From: Pseudoalteromonas distincta
GTDB lineage: Bacteria > Pseudomonadota > Gammaproteobacteria > Enterobacterales > Alteromonadaceae
Length of the DNA stretch: 64,000 bases
Direction: 5' to 3'
Assembly (NCBI RefSeq): GCF_000814675.1
Contig: NZ_JWIG01000013.1
Coordinates: 20,806-84,805, forward strand
This document shows positions 35,173 through 44,423 of the stretch, piece after piece. The notes under the pieces were generated by a model, which saw nothing but the letters and a program-made list of their open reading frames with translations, did not search any database and was not told the DNA's origin. Numbering within the stretch: position 1 is the stretch's first letter; each line of letters opens with the position of its first letter. A program made the translations under genes and the position numbers.

Positions 35173-36658
35173 ATGCTGGGCAATACTGCTTTAAAAACTC
35201 ATGATGAGATGGTAATTGGCTGACGCGTTGCTCTATTTGTTGCTTAATACCGTGTAAAAAACGGGTGAGTTCTTCATCACTCATCATGCTGGCTATTAAG
35301 TGATGTTGATTAGGCTCAATACCCTGACCAAGCATAACTTGCACCCACGAATCGACTCTAAAAATGTCGCCATCGTCTAAAAATACACGGCCGGTTTGCT
35401 TAAAAAGATCAATTTTATGCTGAAGCGTTTTTGGCACTTCCATGGCGCTACAATGTTGCCAAAACTCACTGTCATCGCGATTAGTTACTTTGTAGTGCAG
35501 CACAATAAAGTCGCGAATATTTTCAATTTCGCTTTTAAGTTGTTTGTTGTATTCGTCAATGGCGTGATTGGTAATGCCATTAAACGGAAATAAACGCATA
35601 AAGCGGATAATACCCGACATAATTAAGTGAATGCTGGTGGACTCAAGTGGCTCTACAAAACCGCTAGCAAGGCCAAGCGCTAGGCAGTTTTTGTTCCAGC
35701 CTTTTAAGCGCCGCCCTGTTTTAAATTTAATAATACGGGGCTCTGTAAGCGGCTCGCCCTCAATGTTATTTAATAGTAGCGCTTTGGCTTGTTCGTCATC
35801 CATATATTGGCTGCAATAAACTAATCCGTTGCCTACACGGTTTTGCAGCGGTATACGCCATTGCCAGCCGCTTTTGTGGGCAATAGAGCGGGTAAGTGGC
35901 AATACGGTCTCGCTGGTTGATTTTGTTTGCACCGCAATGGCGCTGTTACACGGTAGTAAATGCGACCAGTCTTCGTAGCCAGTATGCAATGCTTGCTCTA
36001 TTAATAAGCCTCTAAAGCCGGTGCAATCAATAAAAAAGTCGCCGTTAATGTGCTCGCCATTATTTAAAATCAATGATTCTATATGGCCCGTTGTAGTGTT
36101 TTTTACTACTTTTTGTATTTTACCTTCAATGCGTTTTACACCTAATGGCTCTGAAAATTCACGTAAAAACTGCGCGTAACGCGTGGCATCCATATGGTAG
36201 GCATAGTTAATAGGGTTTTGCTGATTAAACGCAAATTTACCGGCTTTAGCTGCTTGCAGCTCGTAGCAGTAATCGCCAAATGGGTTGTTTATTCCTAAAG
36301 CTTTGCCTTGTAGCCAAAAGTGATGAAATTCACCCGCCCAACATTCTTTGCCCGTTGCGCCAAATGAGTGAATATAATGCGTGTTTTCATCGCCCCAGTT
36401 TTCAAAGCTAATACCTAATTTAAAACTGGCTTGAGTGGCTTTCATAAATGCTTGCTCGTTTATACCCAGCAATTTATGAAATGTACGAATAGGCGGAATT
36501 GTTGCTTCGCCAACACCCACAGTGCCAATATCGTCAGATTCAACAAGGGTTATGTTTATATTGTTACCAACTAGTTTAGCAAGTGCCGCTGCGGCCATCC
36601 AACCTGCAGTGCCGCCTCCAGCAATTACTACGTTTTTAACAGCGTTTGTTTTAGTCAT
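35171..36658 (-). CDS. Tryptophan-halogenase-family flavoprotein 2
   Basis: 495 aa from the ATG at 36658, overlapping the stop of the preceding gene by 8 bp. FAD motif VVIAGGGTAGWMAAAALAK. The halogenase hallmarks are all kept: catalytic lysine K80 in ASFKLG, WxWxIP as WQWRIP, and the glutamate E339 in FVEPLESTS. It therefore looks catalytically competent on paper. No tryptophan-metabolism or natural-product genes are near; it follows a TonB receptor and a second homologue. Such halogenase-like proteins are recurrent in TonB-receptor sugar loci, where their role is not known. No flavin reductase is seen nearby. Confidence 0.88.
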   Translation of the reverse strand: MTKTNAVKNVVIAGGGTAGWMAAAALAKLVGNNINITLVESDDIGTVGVGEATIPPIRTFHKLLGINEQAFMKATQASFKLGISFENWGDENTHYIHSFGATGKECWAGEFHHFWLQGKALGINNPFGDYCYELQAAKAGKFAFNQQNPINYAYHMDATRYAQFLREFSEPLGVKRIEGKIQKVVKNTTTGHIESLILNNGEHINGDFFIDCTGFRGLLIEQALHTGYEDWSHLLPCNSAIAVQTKSTSETVLPLTRSIAHKSGWQWRIPLQNRVGNGLVYCSQYMDDEQAKALLLNNIEGEPLTEPRIIKFKTGRRLKGWNKNCLALGLASGFVEPLESTSIHLIMSGIIRFMRLFPFNGITNHAIDEYNKQLKSEIENIRDFIVLHYKVTNRDDSEFWQHCSAMEVPKTLQHKIDLFKQTGRVFLDDGDIFRVDSWVQVMLGQGIEPNQHHLIASMMSDEELTRFLHGIKQQIEQRVSQLPSHHEFLKQYCPA

Positions 36659-38201
36659 TATGTGGCTGCCCATTATTTGATAAAAGATGATTTAAAAGCG
36701 CGCGATTACTTGGCAGTCCATTTAAACACTGCGCTATTTTTTCGCGATTTTGCTGATAATAGTAATCCCCAGCACGTGGGTCGTTAAATGTATTTTGTGC
36801 AGAGATTGTTTGTGTATCAAAGCCCATGCCATATAAAACGTATTGGTAACTGCTTGATGAAAACACTTCTTCGTTTTCGATAAAATCAAAGCGGCTAGGG
36901 GGCTGAAATTGCCAAAGTTTAAGTAAGTTTTGCAGGCGCTCGGGCGCGGTATTTAAATTACTAATATCTTGCCAATACGGAGTGTCGTCGCGCTCGCTTA
37001 GCACATAATGAAGTTTTAAAAACTCAATAACGCGCTGCCAACGAGTGCTAAAACGCTCATTAAAACGCGTTTCAAGCTGGCTCATGTGGGCGCGGTTTTG
37101 CGGGAGTTGCTCGCTTATCATGCTAATTGAAAGCTCAACCATTGCAAGTGCTGACGCTTCAAGAGGCTCTAAAAAGCCAGCAGACATACCCACGGCAACA
37201 CAGTTTTTAATCCAAAATTTTTGCCTGTAACCAGGGCTGAATTTTAATACGCGGTAGTTAAGTTGCTCAGCTTGTTGCTCACTGGTAGTTTTAGCTATGT
37301 AGCTTTTTAGAGTATTTGTTGCGCTTTCATCACTTTGATATTTACTGCTAAATACATAACCTGTACCACGGCGCGTTGGTAGGGCTATATCCCAAATCCA
37401 GCCGTTACTTTGCGCTGTAGATAGCGTAGCAGAGGCAATTGGCTGATCGATGTGTGCATTAGGTATTTGCGCCGCAACAGCGCTGTTATTAAATAAAATA
37501 TGATCTTGCGCTATGAACTCACTATTAAAATGCTCACCAATTAAACGAGCACAAGAGCCTGAGCAATCTATAAATAAATCACCTGTTATATCGCCATTAT
37601 TATTTGTTTTTAATGAAGCAATATAGCCATGTACGTCGTTAATAACCTCGGTTACATCGTCAATAATATGTGTAACGTTTAGGTTTTTAACGCAGTGATT
37701 TTTTAAAAACTCAGCAAATTTACCCGCATCTAAATGATAGCCATAGTTGGTGACCGCTGCATATTCGGGTGTTTGTAATTGCTTTGGTGCTAGTGCTGCT
37801 TGGCATACAAAGCTTTGCATATTAACAACGTCGGCAAATTTTTGATCAGGTGCAATACGTTGCCAGCTGGCGTGTAAATTAGTGTGCTCGTAGCCTTGTG
37901 GATTCATAAAAGGGTGGTAGTAGTTTTCTCCCTCGCTGAGGTTGCGCCAATTTATAAATTTAGAACCTTGCTTAAATGATGCGTCGCACTGGGTTATAAA
38001 ATCACTTTCTTTAATGCCAATGCGCTGTAGCGTGTTGCGCATTGACGGCCATGTGCCTTCGCCCACACCCAATATAGGCACGTTTGCCGACTCCACTAAC
38101 GTTACATTAAGGTGCGGGTGTTCGGCAGCTAATAAGCCTGCGCTTAGCCAGCCGGCAGTACCACCACCTAAAACGACTATTTTTGTTATTGGTTTGGTCA
38201 T
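36651..38201 (-). CDS. Tryptophan-halogenase-family flavoprotein 1
   Basis: 516 aa. FAD motif VVLGGGTAGWLSAGLLA. Catalytic-type lysine K77 in DASFKQG and glutamate E348 in FLEPLEASA are kept. The WxWxIP motif is altered to WIWDIALP, so halogenase chemistry is less certain than for its downstream partner. The two proteins are diverged paralogs in tandem with an 8-bp overlap and are probably made together, perhaps as a heteromer. It sits 103 bp after the TonB receptor gene, behind a hairpin. Confidence 0.88.
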   Translation of the reverse strand: MTKPITKIVVLGGGTAGWLSAGLLAAEHPHLNVTLVESANVPILGVGEGTWPSMRNTLQRIGIKESDFITQCDASFKQGSKFINWRNLSEGENYYHPFMNPQGYEHTNLHASWQRIAPDQKFADVVNMQSFVCQAALAPKQLQTPEYAAVTNYGYHLDAGKFAEFLKNHCVKNLNVTHIIDDVTEVINDVHGYIASLKTNNNGDITGDLFIDCSGSCARLIGEHFNSEFIAQDHILFNNSAVAAQIPNAHIDQPIASATLSTAQSNGWIWDIALPTRRGTGYVFSSKYQSDESATNTLKSYIAKTTSEQQAEQLNYRVLKFSPGYRQKFWIKNCVAVGMSAGFLEPLEASALAMVELSISMISEQLPQNRAHMSQLETRFNERFSTRWQRVIEFLKLHYVLSERDDTPYWQDISNLNTAPERLQNLLKLWQFQPPSRFDFIENEEVFSSSSYQYVLYGMGFDTQTISAQNTFNDPRAGDYYYQQNREKIAQCLNGLPSNRALLNHLLSNNGQPHND

Positions 38202-38257
38202 GAGTTAACACCCTAAAGTTGATAACAATTAAACTAGCATTAATACTGTTTTAAATA

Positions 38258-38294
38258 CAAAAAAGCCGCTAGTAAAAACTAACGGCTTTACTTT
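38258..38294 (-). terminator. Hairpin between TonB receptor and halogenase genes
   Basis: Stem AAAGCCG...TAGT / ACTAACGGCTTT with a T-run on the minus strand. In this position it can end most receptor transcripts and lower expression of the two downstream halogenase-like genes. Confidence 0.8.
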
Positions 38295-38303
38295 GTATTA
38301 CCT

Positions 38304-41270
38304 TTAGAAGTTGTAACGCATACCAATATTGTAACGTGCACCTAGCTGTTGTAGGTTCCACAATTGAACTGACGTACGGCCATGTTCGCGGCTGTTTTGC
38401 TCAGTAATATTAAGGCCTTCAACAAAAAACGATAGTTGTTCGCTGTAGTTGTACGCAACATTAAAGTCGATTTGATAATATTCTTCAGTAAAGCCTGGCT
38501 CGTTTACGTATCGAGCTGCGCTATTTAAAAACTTATCACGCCAGTTGTAAGCAATACGTGCTTGAAAATCATCGTTTTCGTACATTGCAATAAAGTTAGC
38601 TGTATCGCTTAAACCCACTAGTGCAAATTGTGTAGTAGTAGGGTCAGCGTTTACATCAAAGTCTATGTCGCCATTAACTGTGGTGTAGTTTGCTTGCACA
38701 CCAAAACCGCTTTCACCAAAAAAGTGCTGAAAGGCAATTTCAAAACCATCAATAGTGGCATTTTTATTGTTGGTAGGTACTTGCGCTGTAAATTCTAGTA
38801 ATGGGTCGTCGCTGTTAGCAATTACATCGTAAGCGGCTTCAAACTCTTCGTAGGTCATAGAGTCAAAATCAACATTGTTTTCTGTTGCGGCAACCATTTG
38901 AAATAAGTTTGAATCGGTTAGGGCAAGTCCGCGAGATTCTAGCTCAGCAATGGCAGCTTGAGCGCGAGGGCCCGCTGTTGCATCACGTAATCCGTAGTAG
39001 TTTTGCGTCATGGGTGTTAAACCAATAAAGTTTTCGATGTCTTTAGTGTAATAACCTACCGACACATAACTTGTTTCTGCAAAGTACCACTCAGCAGATA
39101 CATCAATATTATCTGATTCAAGCGGCACTAAACCAGGATTACCCGTTGACGCTGTAGCTGGTGAAGAACCCGCTAAAAGAGTCGGGGCACCTGGTACACC
39201 AACAGTCGCTGCTGAACTTAAGTTATCGTAAGTTGGGCGAGCAATTGTAGTGCTATAAGAAAAACGCGCTTTTACGTTTTCAATTACTTCTATGTCAAAG
39301 TCGAAGCTTGGTAAAAAGTGATCGTAGCTAGATTTAAGCGTGAAATCTTCTTTAGCCGAGCCAAAACGAACGTTAAAGTCGTTATTACCTTCCCACGCTA
39401 CTGCGTTAGGTAAATCGATATTAGCCGTTGAGGTAATGTCAGTAGACTCTTGGCGCGCGCCAATAACAATATTGTATGGCATATCGCCAATGTAGCCATT
39501 GTAAGTAAATTGCACAAACGCTGCGGTTATGTCTTCTTCAATGGTGCGGTTAGTTGCAAATGCGCCATCGGCTGCAAAGTTAAAGCCGTATTCTTCACCT
39601 GCCCAGTAACCAATTTGCGATGCGCTGCCGGTGTAACCTTGGTTGAACGAGCCTGATGTATCGTAGTCGTCAAACTCAGCTAAAAAGTTTGTTGGGTTTA
39701 AGTAGCCATCAGGTAGTTCGCCTGGGTTTTCTATACCCCAGTTACCCATTGTATTACGTGTAAGTGATTGCAGTGAATGGCTTTCCATAGAGCGAGACTC
39801 TATACCAAAGTCAATTGCGCCGTTTTCAATTTCGTATTTACCATGGATTCTAAATTCTGTTATTTCAGATTCTTGGCGAGCAAAGTTAGAATCTAAAATA
39901 GACGTACCCACATCAGAGGCATCTAACGTGTTATTACAATTTAGGTTATCTCGGCGGCAATCATCAAAATCGATACTCATTGATGGAAGCTCGCGGCTAA
40001 AATCAACTTCTTGTGCGTTAACTACGTTTGCGCCTAAGCCTGCGTTTACCCAGCTGCCGTAAGGTGCATCTGGTTTGCTAGTGGCTTTTGAATTGTGCGC
40101 ATCAAACATAAAGCTCAATTCTGAGTTGAAATAGTACTCAACGTTTAAACCAATAGAGTCGTTTTGGTTAACTTGGTTTAACTCTTGAAACGCTAAACCT
40201 AAATCGCGTGTTTGCTGATCGCGACGTTCTTCTCGGTAATAAATAGGAGTTTTTACCGTGTTGTCGTCAAATGTTAGCGCGCTTTTGTAGTTATCCATCC
40301 AAATTGATTGCTCAGCACGGGCTTCGAATAAATCTTGCTTAGAATATGTGTAATCAAGCGTGGCTGTTAAATCATCAATTGGGCTGTATTGCAGCGTTAA
40401 TTGCGCGTTTGTACGAGTACGTTCTCTGTCGGCAATGGTGTAGCGCAAATCTGATGGCATTGAATAAAGCTGGCCAACGGCGGGTGCATTAGTTAAAACA
40501 ATATCGTCTGCAGCTTGTGGGATTGTGCCGTCAAAAGCTGATGTATTCCATTGATTTACAAACGCACCTGTTGATGAGCTATCGCGCTGTTGCATGCTTG
40601 CAGTTAACGAGGCACCAAATTTAGCTTCACTGTCGGTCCAGCTAATTAAACCCGAAAGCTCAGGTGTTATGTCATCACCAACGCGGTTTGTTGAGTCGTG
40701 TAATGCTTTTACGCCAATGCTTGAAACAAAGCCTGGATTGTCGAGCGGGCGAGCCGTATTAATATTAATTGTTGCGCCAATACCACCTGATGCAATGCTT
40801 GCTTTACCCGTTTTATATACTTCAACCGATTTAACGCTATCAGACGCTAAGTTTGCAAAATCAAATGCACGAGAGCTAGGTGTACCACCGCCTGCAGGCA
40901 AAGATGCCGCCGGCATTGTACGCCCGTTTAGGGTTACCATATTGTAGTCGGGGCCAAAACCACGAACCGTTACTTTAGAGCCTTCACCATTTGAGCGATC
41001 AATCGACACACCCGTAATACGCTGTAGCGACTCGGCTAAGTTGGTATCTGGGAATTTACCAATATCTTCAGCTGATATTGCATCTACAACACCGGCGGCG
41101 TCGCGTTTTAAACGAGTCGACTCTTTAATACTGCTTTTAAAACCAGTAACTTGGATTACTTCAACATCTGTATTTGCTTCTTGTGCATATACAGGCAAAG
41201 AGATTGATGCACCTAAAATCAGAGATAGGCTGGTCGCTATCTTTGTTTTTCTTACAATATGGTTGGACAT
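38304..41270 (-). CDS. TonB-dependent receptor of the beta-glucan locus
   Basis: 988 aa. Signal peptide ATSLSLILGASISLPVYAQ, TonB box EVIQVTGF, plug domain with KFPDTNLAESLQRITGVSID and VRGFGPDYNMVTLNGR, then a 22-strand barrel ending in RYNIGMRYNF. The plug signature SSIKESTRLKRDAAGVVDAI is typical of carbohydrate receptors of Alteromonadales, Xanthomonas and Caulobacter. It would import oligoglucans into the periplasm, energised by TonB. Two LacI-type operators lie 84-136 bp upstream of its start. Confidence 0.94.
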   Translation of the reverse strand: MSNHIVRKTKIATSLSLILGASISLPVYAQEANTDVEVIQVTGFKSSIKESTRLKRDAAGVVDAISAEDIGKFPDTNLAESLQRITGVSIDRSNGEGSKVTVRGFGPDYNMVTLNGRTMPAASLPAGGGTPSSRAFDFANLASDSVKSVEVYKTGKASIASGGIGATININTARPLDNPGFVSSIGVKALHDSTNRVGDDITPELSGLISWTDSEAKFGASLTASMQQRDSSSTGAFVNQWNTSAFDGTIPQAADDIVLTNAPAVGQLYSMPSDLRYTIADRERTRTNAQLTLQYSPIDDLTATLDYTYSKQDLFEARAEQSIWMDNYKSALTFDDNTVKTPIYYREERRDQQTRDLGLAFQELNQVNQNDSIGLNVEYYFNSELSFMFDAHNSKATSKPDAPYGSWVNAGLGANVVNAQEVDFSRELPSMSIDFDDCRRDNLNCNNTLDASDVGTSILDSNFARQESEITEFRIHGKYEIENGAIDFGIESRSMESHSLQSLTRNTMGNWGIENPGELPDGYLNPTNFLAEFDDYDTSGSFNQGYTGSASQIGYWAGEEYGFNFAADGAFATNRTIEEDITAAFVQFTYNGYIGDMPYNIVIGARQESTDITSTANIDLPNAVAWEGNNDFNVRFGSAKEDFTLKSSYDHFLPSFDFDIEVIENVKARFSYSTTIARPTYDNLSSAATVGVPGAPTLLAGSSPATASTGNPGLVPLESDNIDVSAEWYFAETSYVSVGYYTKDIENFIGLTPMTQNYYGLRDATAGPRAQAAIAELESRGLALTDSNLFQMVAATENNVDFDSMTYEEFEAAYDVIANSDDPLLEFTAQVPTNNKNATIDGFEIAFQHFFGESGFGVQANYTTVNGDIDFDVNADPTTTQFALVGLSDTANFIAMYENDDFQARIAYNWRDKFLNSAARYVNEPGFTEEYYQIDFNVAYNYSEQLSFFVEGLNITEQNSREHGRTSVQLWNLQQLGARYNIGMRYNF

Positions 41271-41353
41271 TCGGTTTCCCTCGCGCTTTTATCATTATTA
41301 TTAACAGCTTGTATGGGGCTGTTATTGTGTAGTTATAAACATTGTCAAATGTG

Positions 41354-41367
41354 TGGAAGCGCTTCCA
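41354..41367. promoter_or_regulatory. LacI-type operator 3 (TonB receptor promoter)
   Basis: TGGAAGCGCTTCCA, perfect palindrome, 84 bp upstream of the receptor start. Confidence 0.85.
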
Positions 41368-41392
41368 GAAAGATCTGATTAACTAGAATTTG

Positions 41393-41406
41393 TGGAAGCG
41401 CTTCCA
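41393..41406. promoter_or_regulatory. LacI-type operator 4 (TonB receptor promoter)
   Basis: TGGAAGCGCTTCCA again, 39 bp from operator 3. Both are followed by GAAA. Confidence 0.85.
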
Positions 41407-41727
41407 GAAATGCTAGTTTATATTTTGAATAGGGTCAACTGTTGTTTTAATAAAATGAGACTAAATTGTTTTTAAAATGTATGTTTTTTGGATTTAATTT
41501 TATTTAAATTATAAATTACAATTGGTTATAAAAAACCGTTTGAAATAGTGCGGTAACAACATTTTATTATAAGAAAACCAATTATTGATTAATTTAGTTA
41601 TTTACACACTTTTATAAGGTGTTTAAATCAGCTTTTAATACTAGCTAAAATTAATAAATCGGCCGTTGGTCACTCAACAAAAAATAGGTACATTTGCTAA
41701 CTTAGCGAAAATGCCGATGTAGTGATT
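41407..41727. other. AT-rich intergenic region, nothing recognised
   Basis: About 320 bp upstream of the TonB receptor control region. No ORF, RNA or repeat could be named. Confidence 0.4.
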
Positions 41728-41883
41728 ATGTACAACGCAATTGAAGCAATCGCATCAAGCGGCGGTTCTAACTCAGTTTATGAATCGGTCATTAAAAACC
41801 AGTGGTTGTTTAAAAAATCGTTAATTAAATCACTAAAAAGTAACGTAGTTTTTGCAGAAGATGGTTTAAAAATAAACTTATAA
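41728..41883 (+). pseudogene. Probable gene remnant (51-aa frame)
   Basis: The frame from ATG 41728 reads as protein (MYNAIEAIASSGGSNSVYES, later SNVVFAEDGLKINL, stop). The reading extends a few codons upstream without a start (SENADVVI) before hitting a stop. The Gly/Ser-rich and charged segments look like a true C-terminus of a longer protein whose 5' part is lost or frameshifted. I do not recognise the family. Confidence 0.35.
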
Positions 41884-41958
41884 AGTATTGCGCATAAGGT
41901 GTTGCGAGTCGCTAGTTTTATCGCTATTTTAAAGGCTCTCTCATAGATGGATTTTATT

Positions 41959-42618
41959 ATGCGCATTAAATTTTTAGCGAGCTTTTATTCTTTCTTCTTG
42001 TTTGCTCTGTTTGGTTGTGACGATCAAAGTATGGCAATTCAAGGTAGTCCTCAGCTAAATAATAATGTAAGTAACTCACCCTCTAATCTCAAAGTAAACA
42101 CGCCTTCAGCAGCTCAAACACACGAACCCGCTTTAGTGGTCGGTATGCTAGCAACACATTGTAAAAGTAATGAAGCAGCCTACATTAACGCAAAAATGCA
42201 TAAAGTTGTGCGTAACCCAGATGAAAATACAGCCTACAAGTTAGAGCCTACCGATAAAGTGCTTTCTATTTGCGTTGCAAAAGATGACTCATCGCTTAGT
42301 TATCGATTTGGTAGAGTTAATGACATAGGGCTTGAAAAAGAAGCTACACCAGATGCACCATTTGGTAGTTACTACAGGCAAGTAGGGCGTATTGGCGAGA
42401 GTATTTTATTTTTTAGTAACGGCGAATATCATTATTATATTATTAACTCAGGCGGTATGGGCAGTGGTGTAACCGTTAATGTTTATAAAAATGACACGCT
42501 TATAACTGAGCTGTTTTCGGGTAATGATCCTTACGATGATTTTGTTATAGCAACCGATTTAAATTTCCCTAAAAAATTGGTTAGCGAAAAACAGCCATTT
42601 AATAAGCAAATGCAGTAA
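41959..42618 (+). CDS. Predicted lipoprotein of unknown function
   Basis: 219 aa from the ATG at 41959. Lipoprotein signal peptide with lipobox FALFGC-DD; Asp after Cys suggests retention in the inner membrane if the E. coli +2 rule holds. A ~45-residue Ser/Asn/Pro-rich linker leads to a globular domain of ~150 aa, mostly beta (DSSLSYRFGRVNDI, ESILFFSNGEYHYYIINSGG). Two cysteines (ATHCKSN, LSICVAK) may pair. No known family. It is 3 bp upstream of the Crp/Fnr gene, so the two form an operon. Confidence 0.78.
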   Translation: MRIKFLASFYSFFLFALFGCDDQSMAIQGSPQLNNNVSNSPSNLKVNTPSAAQTHEPALVVGMLATHCKSNEAAYINAKMHKVVRNPDENTAYKLEPTDKVLSICVAKDDSSLSYRFGRVNDIGLEKEATPDAPFGSYYRQVGRIGESILFFSNGEYHYYIINSGGMGSGVTVNVYKNDTLITELFSGNDPYDDFVIATDLNFPKKLVSEKQPFNKQMQ

Positions 42619-42621
42619 ATA

Positions 42622-43296
42622 ATGACTCCACAGCAGCAAAACGTTATAGAGCAAGGGCATTGGTTTAAAAACCGTAGCGCTTACTTAAAAAGCTTTTTAT
42701 TAACGCAGGGCAAAACGCTCTCGCTAAAAGCTCAGCAATCGTTATTTTTGCGAGGTGATAAGCACGATGGAATTTATGCAGTGCTTAGCGGCGTGGTGCG
42801 TATTAGTGGCGTAAGTAACGAAGGCAAAGAAGCCGTATTGAGTTTTATTGATTCATCACTGTGGTTTGGCGAAGTTACCTTGTTTGATGGTGGCCTGCGC
42901 ACTCATGATGTATATGCACAAACTGATGTTGTGCTTTTTTACGTGCCTCAACGCGAGCTTGAACAGCTATTAAACAAGCAGCCACAATATTGGCAGGAGT
43001 TTGGTTTATTGTTGGCACAAAAGTTACGCCTAATGTTTAGCTCAATGGAAGATCACGCATTACTAAGCGCTGAGCAAAAAGTATGCAATCGACTTTTAAT
43101 GCTCAGCGAGCATACAGAGCACTTAACACCGCTTGTTTTATCTCAGCAGCAACTTGCTGATATGACCTACCTAACGCGCCAAACTATTAATCAAATACTG
43201 CAACAGCTTGTTAGCTTACAAGCCATTAGTTTGGGGTATCAACGCATAACTGTTTTAGATAAACAAAAGTTACAGGCGCTTGCTACACAAGCTTAA
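42622..43296 (+). CDS. Crp/Fnr-family transcriptional regulator
   Basis: 224 aa. The N-terminal cyclic-nucleotide-binding-like barrel (FLRGDKHDGIYAVLSGVVRI, SLWFGEVTLFDGGLRTHD) is followed by a long dimerisation helix and a C-terminal winged helix (LSQQQLADMTYLTRQTINQI). The N-terminus has no FNR-type cysteine cluster, so it is not an oxygen sensor. The pocket has GEVTLFDGG-LRTHD in place of the canonical FGE...R(S/T)A cAMP motif, so cAMP binding is doubtful. Co-transcribed with the upstream lipoprotein. Target unknown. Confidence 0.9.
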   Translation: MTPQQQNVIEQGHWFKNRSAYLKSFLLTQGKTLSLKAQQSLFLRGDKHDGIYAVLSGVVRISGVSNEGKEAVLSFIDSSLWFGEVTLFDGGLRTHDVYAQTDVVLFYVPQRELEQLLNKQPQYWQEFGLLLAQKLRLMFSSMEDHALLSAEQKVCNRLLMLSEHTEHLTPLVLSQQQLADMTYLTRQTINQILQQLVSLQAISLGYQRITVLDKQKLQALATQA

Positions 43297-43367
43297 ATAG
43301 AGACCGCTTTATTTAGTTGGAACCAAAATTGCTACAGATAATGTAACGCAACAATGGATTTGAGCTA

Positions 43368-43775
43368 ATGACTACAATAACCTTTAAAAATCAATATAGT
43401 AACTATAACTCATCGAGTATAAATAAAGCGGCAGGTCCAAGCGAAGTTGCGGCAACTAATACCCTTCCTAATGAAAAAACAAATGATGTTAAAGGCATTA
43501 GTTCAGCCCCTAAAGAACCAACGTTTTTAGAAAGTGCTCAAGAAGCACTGGTTTATCAGCGCTTAGGCGTAAACAAAAACAAGATAGACGAGCTAAAAGC
43601 GACAATAGAAGAGCTCACTAAAGAGCTACAAGGTCAGGGCGCAGACCCTAGCACAATTGCTGATAAAATAGAGGAACTTCAAAAAATGCTTGAGCAAGAG
43701 TATCAAAAAGGGCGCGAGCGAACGGATATGCAAGGTGAGCATGAGCCGGGTAAAATAATTTCTGCATTTGTTTAA
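43368..43775 (+). CDS. Unknown small protein with coiled coil
   Basis: 135 aa with no signal peptide or membrane segment. Residues 1-50 are polar and probably disordered (NQYSNYNSSSINKAAGPSE). Residues ~55-115 form a helical/coiled-coil section (NKIDELKATIEELTKELQGQ, then EELQKMLEQEYQKGRERTD). The tail ends in GKIISAFV. I do not know a family. Confidence 0.7.
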   Translation: MTTITFKNQYSNYNSSSINKAAGPSEVAATNTLPNEKTNDVKGISSAPKEPTFLESAQEALVYQRLGVNKNKIDELKATIEELTKELQGQGADPSTIADKIEELQKMLEQEYQKGRERTDMQGEHEPGKIISAFV

Positions 43776-43859
43776 TTTACAAAGTGTCGGATACCTGACA
43801 TTGTTGCTGTGCTTACTTTTGTTAAAGTAAGTTTTATAGATAAAAATAAAGGCAAAACA

Positions 43860-44363
43860 ATGAAAACACTTCAACAGCAACTTGGTAAATATGGTTTGTA
43901 TCATCGTTCTAAGCGTAATGTACTAACGCACTTTATTGGTATTCCGCTCATTGTATTTGCGGCGTTGTGTTTACTAGCGCGCATTCAAATACCCCTTGGT
44001 AGTGTAGTAATTGATGGTGCACAACTTTTTGTATTAGCGTCGGTTGTTTATTATTTTATGCTGAGCTTTTCGCTTGGCTTTATTATGGCCGTGATATTCA
44101 CTTTACTCCTTGTTGGTGCTCAGCCTATTGCGGCAATGGCGTTTTGGCCTTGGTTGAGTATTGGCGTAGGTGTGTTTGTATTTGGCTGGGTACTGCAGTT
44201 TATTGGGCACTATTACGAAGGTAAAAAACCAGCGTTTGTAGATGACCTAATTGGCTTAATTATTGGCCCTTTATACGTAACTGTTGAGCTACTATTTTTA
44301 ATGGGTTTTTACAAAACATTAGAAGATGAAGTAAACGCGATAGCTGGTCCTACAAAGGCGTAA
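43860..44363 (+). CDS. Mpo1-like (DUF962) membrane protein
   Basis: 167 aa from the ATG at 43860; the frame is open 17 codons earlier without a good ribosome binding site. Mpo1/YGL010w-family signatures are present: HRSKRNVLTHFIGIPLIVFA near the N-terminus and QFIGHYYEGKKPAFVDD near residue 125, with the conserved histidines. Four to five hydrophobic segments. Yeast Mpo1 is a dioxygenase that alpha-oxidises 2-hydroxy fatty acids; whether bacterial members do this is inferred. A shorter DUF962 protein is encoded at 57485. Confidence 0.85.
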   Translation: MKTLQQQLGKYGLYHRSKRNVLTHFIGIPLIVFAALCLLARIQIPLGSVVIDGAQLFVLASVVYYFMLSFSLGFIMAVIFTLLLVGAQPIAAMAFWPWLSIGVGVFVFGWVLQFIGHYYEGKKPAFVDDLIGLIIGPLYVTVELLFLMGFYKTLEDEVNAIAGPTKA

Positions 44364-44423
44364 AATACTTTACTAAGTACCTTAATAAAACTTAATAAAT
44401 AACAATAAAAGGGCAAATAACGC

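Noticed and set aside
35171..38201. Halogenated natural-product biosynthetic cluster
   Set aside because: No NRPS, PKS, tryptophan-modifying or flavin reductase genes are adjacent; context is sugar uptake.
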